Assembly (NCBI RefSeq): GCF_002102345.1
Contig: NZ_LQPP01000033.1
Span: 124,001-188,000, forward strand
DNA: 64,000 bases
Direction of reading: 5' to 3'
DNA from: Mycolicibacterium peregrinum
GTDB lineage: Bacteria > Actinomycetota > Actinomycetes > Mycobacteriales > Mycobacteriaceae
Position numbers and translations under genes: made by a program
In this document: piece by piece, positions 61,462 through 64,000 of the stretch
How positions within the stretch are numbered: the first letter of the stretch is position 1
Layout of the letters: every line of letters begins with the position of its first letter
Notes under the pieces: model-generated
What the model saw: only the letters and a program-made list of their open reading frames with translations
Database searches by the model: none
What the model was told of the DNA's origin: nothing

Positions 61462-64000
61462 ATGACCGCTAGTAATCCCCTCATCAACCCCCTGTTCGCC
61501 TCGTCTTCGTCGAGCACGTCGGCCCGGTCAGCCGCGTCTCGGAGAACAACTCAAACTACCGCGAGGATCGGCGCGTACAGCGGTGTCGTGGTGGCGGGAT
61601 GGCTGGTCGCCGCGGTAGCCAGCGGCTATGGCGTCGCCGCGGCCGACACGACCGGTTCGTCATCGGATTCCTCGACGTCGGCGTCCTCTGGTGACTCGTC
61701 CAGCGGGGCAACGGCGGCCAAGCCTGAGTCCGGGTCCGCGAAGGGCGTCGCTTCCAAGCCGAGAAAGAGTGGGCCGCCGTCACTCGGTCTTGGCAAGGAT
61801 TGGAGGCAGAAAGCCGGCGGGTCGAAGAGGCCGGGCAAGACGGCCACGACCAAGGAACTGGCGCCCGGAGTGACGGTGAGCAGCAGTGGAGGGGCACGCA
61901 ACACCGCAGACGAGGCAGTGACCAGCATTGGGGCTCAGGAGGAATCGGCCAGTTCCGGCATGGCAGTTCCTGCGTCGGGACCCGTGCCATCGGTGCCCGC
62001 CACGACTGTTGACCAGCCGCTGGAGGTGGTGTCGTCGATAGCCGACAAGGTCCGATCGACCGTCTTGGATCTGCCGGGGATCAACAACGCGCCGGAACGA
62101 CCGGCAACAGACGTGGAGATGTCACACGTCTCGGACACCGCGCAGCCCTTGGCGTCACCGAGTCAGGTGAAAATCGGTGACAGGGTGAAGCAGTCGCTTG
62201 ACCGGGTGGAGCGAGTGACCGGTGTGATCTCCGAGAAGGTGTCGGAGGAGATCGCCGACAAGCTCGCCGAGCCGAAGCCGGCTTCTACGGGGTATGAGGC
62301 CAAGGCGCTTGCGGTGTCGACAGCGAGTGATGTTCAGGTCGCGACGGCTGCGGTGGTGGCTCCGAAGAATCCGGTGGCCAACCCTGTCGAGGATGCGGCG
62401 GGGGTGCTCAACGGGATTGTCACGAATCTGTTGAATCCGTTCCTGGCGCCGTCGCCGGATTCTCCGGAGCCGTTTACGCCGATGGCGTGGGCGGTGCTGG
62501 GGTGGGTTCGGCGCAATCTGTTCAATCAGGCGCCGGTGGTGAGTAATCCGACGACGACGGTGCAGACGGGTCAGACGGTGACCGGCAATATCGGGGTGAC
62601 CGATGCCGAGGGTGACGCGTTGACCTACACCGTGACCCAACAGCCGCAGCACGGCACGGTGACCATCGATCAGGAGACCGGTGAATTCACCTACACTCCG
62701 GATGACATCAATTACGAGGCGGCGCAGACAGATACGTTCACCGTGTCGGTCACCGACGGCGACAAGATCAACCTGTTGGCTCTGTTCAAACCCCGCACTG
62801 CTCAGAAAGTCGTCGATGTCACGGTGCTCAGCCCGGCTGTAGAGCGGGTGATCCTGGACCTTCCCGACGACATCACCAACCCGAACCGGCCGAGGTTCTC
62901 TGCGGACGGCAAATCGATCTACTTCGGGGCCACACCCGTAGCCGGCGGTCGCGACGAGGTGTACCAGATGAACATCGATGGCACCGACCTTCGATGCTTG
63001 ACTTGTGGTGTCACGACGAGCGTTACCGACGATCTGCAGAAACCGCTTCCATTCGAAGACGGATCGGGCCGGGTGCTGATCCGGGTTACGTCCAGCACAG
63101 GTTCGTACACCTATGCGGTTCTGGAAGACGGTGTGAACGGAAGGGAACTGGTTCCCCTCACTACGCCGGACAGCCCGACATATGTCGTTGACCGGCAACG
63201 CGAAATGAAGATCTCGCCCGACGGGACCCACGTGTTGTTCAGCCGACTTGAATTGGGCACCAACGGTTACGTGGCAATCGTTCCAGTCGTTGGCAAGCTG
63301 GTCCGCACGGACAACGGGTACGCGATCGACGACGCACGTGTGGTTGCGCCCTATGGCGAGGGCAAGTCTTGGACACCCGACGGCAAGAGCGTGATCATCA
63401 TGGGCGGACAGTACGACGCAGGCAACGTCGACGCCATCAAGGTCGATCTCGCCACCGGGAACATCACCCGTGAGACAGCTGGTCTCGACTACGAGGAGAA
63501 CGTCTTCGAATCGCCCAACGAACAGTGGATCGTCACCGGAAGCACGCGGGGGTTGAACGCCCTCACCCCGATGTCGCGGATCGCACGGCCGGCATTCCTG
63601 CCCGCCTACATCGTCGGACCGGTCTACAACGCCTATGCGTCTCCGGTGAATGTCTCCAATCAGGCCTGGGTGATCGCAGTCGGAGACGAGCTTGAGAGGG
63701 AGAATGGTCTCCCGCTGATCGTCGAAGGTGACGGGTACGCCGGTCAAAGCATGCCCGGTTGGAACAACGACGGAACGGCAGTTGCGTTCTGGGAACAGAG
63801 CAACGAAGACCCAACGGACACCCGGTTGGTCATTGCCAACCTGAAATACACGACGAGTGTGGGCCCCCTCCAAGGCGATAACAAGACTCCGGAATTGTCG
63901 TCGACGCTGCCCAAACTGAGCACCTACGTTCCCAGCGCGCCGGAACTTCCGCCGACCGGTACCTATGCCGGCGCGGGTGGGGGCACCGCGGTGGTCAGCG
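61462..64000 (+). CDS. Large exported Ig-like/TolB-like repeat protein (3' end outside window)
   Basis: The frame stays open from ATG 61462 (GGAG seven bases upstream) to the window end, at least 846 residues. N-terminal region Ser-rich, then one hydrophobic helix (GVVVAGWLVAAVASGYGVAA) as export signal. Residues ~45-330 are low-complexity and helical. From ~360 an Ig/cadherin-like unit (NPTTTVQTGQTVTGNIGVTD, then GTVTIDQETGEFTYTPDD). From ~480 a TolB-like propeller segment (SADGKSIYFGA, VYQMNIDGTDLRCL, SPDGTHVLFSR, SWTPDGKSVIIMG). A surface or wall protein is likely. The long minus-strand frame across it is a shadow. Confidence 0.85.
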   Translation, partial: MTASNPLINPLFASSSSSTSARSAASRRTTQTTARIGAYSGVVVAGWLVAAVASGYGVAAADTTGSSSDSSTSASSGDSSSGATAAKPESGSAKGVASKPRKSGPPSLGLGKDWRQKAGGSKRPGKTATTKELAPGVTVSSSGGARNTADEAVTSIGAQEESASSGMAVPASGPVPSVPATTVDQPLEVVSSIADKVRSTVLDLPGINNAPERPATDVEMSHVSDTAQPLASPSQVKIGDRVKQSLDRVERVTGVISEKVSEEIADKLAEPKPASTGYEAKALAVSTASDVQVATAAVVAPKNPVANPVEDAAGVLNGIVTNLLNPFLAPSPDSPEPFTPMAWAVLGWVRRNLFNQAPVVSNPTTTVQTGQTVTGNIGVTDAEGDALTYTVTQQPQHGTVTIDQETGEFTYTPDDINYEAAQTDTFTVSVTDGDKINLLALFKPRTAQKVVDVTVLSPAVERVILDLPDDITNPNRPRFSADGKSIYFGATPVAGGRDEVYQMNIDGTDLRCLTCGVTTSVTDDLQKPLPFEDGSGRVLIRVTSSTGSYTYAVLEDGVNGRELVPLTTPDSPTYVVDRQREMKISPDGTHVLFSRLELGTNGYVAIVPVVGKLVRTDNGYAIDDARVVAPYGEGKSWTPDGKSVIIMGGQYDAGNVDAIKVDLATGNITRETAGLDYEENVFESPNEQWIVTGSTRGLNALTPMSRIARPAFLPAYIVGPVYNAYASPVNVSNQAWVIAVGDELERENGLPLIVEGDGYAGQSMPGWNNDGTAVAFWEQSNEDPTDTRLVIANLKYTTSVGPLQGDNKTPELSSTLPKLSTYVPSAPELPPTGTYAGAGGGTAVVS

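Noticed and set aside
62155..63873. 572-codon open frame on the minus strand
   Set aside because: It lies wholly antisense to the exported protein, is rich in Arg/His as expected for a GC-rich shadow, and has no ribosome site or domain.
1..64000. CRISPR arrays, tRNA or rRNA genes, transposases, phage or integrase genes
   Set aside because: I looked for regular spaced repeats, tRNA-like CCA ends and T-loop motifs, and for transposase or integrase proteins, and saw none.

Overview
The window comes from a high-GC actinobacterium and reads as a rapidly growing mycobacterium (Mycolicibacterium, M. smegmatis-like). The first 27 kb are a complete 3' part of an ESX-1 (type VII secretion) locus with PE, PPE, EsxB/EsxA, EspI, EccD1, EspJ, EspK, EspB, EspL, EccE1 and MycP1. 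The stretch 36.1-51.9 kb keeps gene neighbours I recall from M. tuberculosis Rv0144-Rv0154c (TetR, two SAM methyltransferases, SDR, quinone oxidoreductase, ptpB, fadE2).

Layout. 1-9.57 kb: core ESX-1 genes on + (eccCa1 cut by the window start, eccCb1, pe35, ppe68, esxB, esxA, espI, eccD1). 9.6-17.1 kb: + strand accessory block with two lipoproteins, espJ, a one-TM protein with a duplicated Cys-flanked domain, espK and espB. 17.5-23.3 kb: - strand block holding two copies of an EspE-like/EspF-like substrate pair, three copies of an unrecognised four-TM protein, espL, and the decayed 3' tail of a third EspF-like gene. 23.4-26.2 kb: mycP1-eccE1 on -. 26.5 kb: an EspH-family gene. This whole interval between eccD1 and eccE1 occupies the position of the mating-identity (mid) region of M. 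smegmatis ESX-1 and is the most interesting part of the window.

27.1-32.9 kb: a fructose phosphotransferase system, with fruR-fruK-fruA-ptsH overlapping on - and ptsI divergent on +; a perfect palindrome lies in the shared promoter and ptsI looks leaderless. 33-44.5 kb: pirin, FUSC transporter with its TetR gene, a second TetR gene, two paralogous methyltransferases, a very strong hairpin terminator, two paralogous His-containing secreted peptides (one only 55 residues), then a tightly packed run SDR - quinone oxidoreductase - haloacid dehalogenase - methyltransferase - DUF456 - YceI. 44.6-49.8 kb: a giant CtpH/CtpI-type P-type ATPase between two small proteins that share a hydrophobic motif. 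49.8-61.4 kb: ptpB-fadE2, an NTF2-like gene, MFS transporter with LysR gene, a NarL-type two-component pair, an LCP cell-wall ligase, an alpha/beta hydrolase, an acyl-CoA dehydrogenase and a ROK repressor. From 61.46 kb to the window end runs the N-terminal part of a very large exported protein with Ig-like and TolB-like regions.

I saw no rRNA, tRNA, CRISPR array, transposase or phage gene. Statements about family members in other species are from memory; no database search was run.
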